DNA of 6,020 nt. Origin: an uncultured bacterium. Its GTDB lineage: Bacteria; Desulfobacterota; Desulfobulbia; Desulfobulbales; Desulfobulbaceae. The stretch is from NCBI GenBank assembly GCA_903896915.1, contig CAITZN010000595.1, forward strand, positions 1-6,020, given 5' to 3'. Made by a program: the position numbers and the translations under genes. Under the pieces are notes generated by a model. It was not told where the DNA came from. It did not search any database and saw only the letters and a list, made by a program, of their open reading frames with translations. Shown here in pieces: positions 5,520-6,020 of this stretch (within the stretch, counting starts at the first letter, position 1; each line of letters begins with the position of its first letter).

Positions 5520-6020
5520 ATGCGACCATCTGACCATGAGGTGCTGATCCTTGACGGCGCCTGCGGCACCAATCTTCAGGAAATGCAGATCCCTGTTACC
5601 GCCTGGGAGGGCAAGGAAGGGTGCAACGAGCTGCTCAACCTGACCGCCCCGGAAAAAATAATCGAACTCCATGCCGCTTTCGTTATGGCCGGGGCTATGG
5701 TGATCGAGACTAACACCTTTGGCGCCAACCGGATCGTCCTTGAGGAATACGGGTTGCAGGATCAGGTGGCGGCCATCAATCAGGCCGGGGTCGAGAACGC
5801 CCGCAAGGCGATCGCCGGCAAGGCGAACACTTATATAGCCGGCTCGATCGGCCCTGGCACCAAGCTGCCTTCGCTCGGTCATATCTCGGTGGAGAACCTG
5901 TCACGTGCCTATGAAGAACAGTTCCGGGCCTTGGCGATGGCCGGTGTGGATTTGCTTATCATCGAAACCTGCCAGGACCTGTTGCAGATCAAGACGGCCA
6001 TGACCACCTGCTTTGCCACC
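5520..6020 (+). CDS. metH: Methionine synthase MetH, homocysteine S-methyltransferase domain (partial, 5' end)
   Basis: The frame from ATG at 5520 stays open to the window end, giving 167 residues of the N-terminal homocysteine-binding barrel. Visible motifs are LILDGACGTNLQ (9-20), GCNELLNLTAPEKI (34-47), ETNTFGAN (63-70), AGSIGPGTKLPSLG (107-120) and IETCQDLLQIK (148-158). In full MetH this domain activates homocysteine for methylation by methylcobalamin, with methyltetrahydrofolate-, cobalamin- and reactivation domains further on. Those lie outside the window, so a shorter homocysteine methyltransferase cannot be excluded. The CNELLNLTAPE style favours true MetH. The zinc-binding cysteines, normally late in this domain, are not yet reached. 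The start has only a weak upstream GAG, but the first motif falls at its normal distance. Expression may be controlled by the terminator-like hairpin in its leader. Confidence 0.9.
   Translation, partial: MRPSDHEVLILDGACGTNLQEMQIPVTAWEGKEGCNELLNLTAPEKIIELHAAFVMAGAMVIETNTFGANRIVLEEYGLQDQVAAINQAGVENARKAIAGKANTYIAGSIGPGTKLPSLGHISVENLSRAYEEQFRALAMAGVDLLIIETCQDLLQIKTAMTTCFAT

Noticed and set aside
5514..5882. Minus-strand open frame of 122 codons opposite metH
   Set aside because: The plus strand here encodes clear homocysteine methyltransferase motifs; the minus frame is their complement.

Overview
The window looks like ordinary chromosomal DNA from an anaerobic Desulfobacterota (former deltaproteobacterium), most likely near Desulfobulbales. 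The grounds are a CcsA-type cytochrome c assembly gene directly before hemA, a stand-alone AICAR transformylase of about 430 residues, a MetH N-terminus of the DGACGTNLQ type, and moderate GC content. The taxon is inferred from remembered family features, not from a search. I see no insertion sequence, CRISPR array, tRNA, rRNA or phage gene.

Left part (1-2548, plus strand): the end of a ccsA/resC-like gene overlaps hemA (glutamyl-tRNA reductase) by 11 bases. hemA is followed with a 4-base overlap by an unrecognised 169-residue protein, and 18 bases after that by a DUF2062 membrane protein. Tight spacing suggests one transcript linking heme synthesis with heme delivery to c-type cytochromes, plus two uncharacterised passengers. 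A hairpin in the tail of ccsA appears to cover the hemA ribosome binding site, which fits translational coupling.

Middle (2549-2741): a gap between convergent genes that holds a long imperfect hairpin.

Right part (2742-5220, minus strand): a glmU-like gene is transcribed toward purH. The GlmU-like protein keeps the whole uridylyltransferase domain but stops after a few left-handed beta-helix repeats, before the acetyltransferase active site. PurH has only the AICAR transformylase half; the IMP cyclohydrolase domain is absent. A 175-base spacer separates the two.

Far right (5221-6020): a 299-base divergent spacer carries a candidate glmU promoter, a terminator-like hairpin on each strand and further small inverted repeats. 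Then comes metH (homocysteine S-methyltransferase domain), cut by the window end. The spacer is the best place to look for an undescribed leader RNA or small RNA, but it matches no riboswitch class I could recognise. Overall this is a housekeeping region; its notable points are the two domain-reduced enzymes, the unknown gene after hemA, and the metH/glmU spacer.
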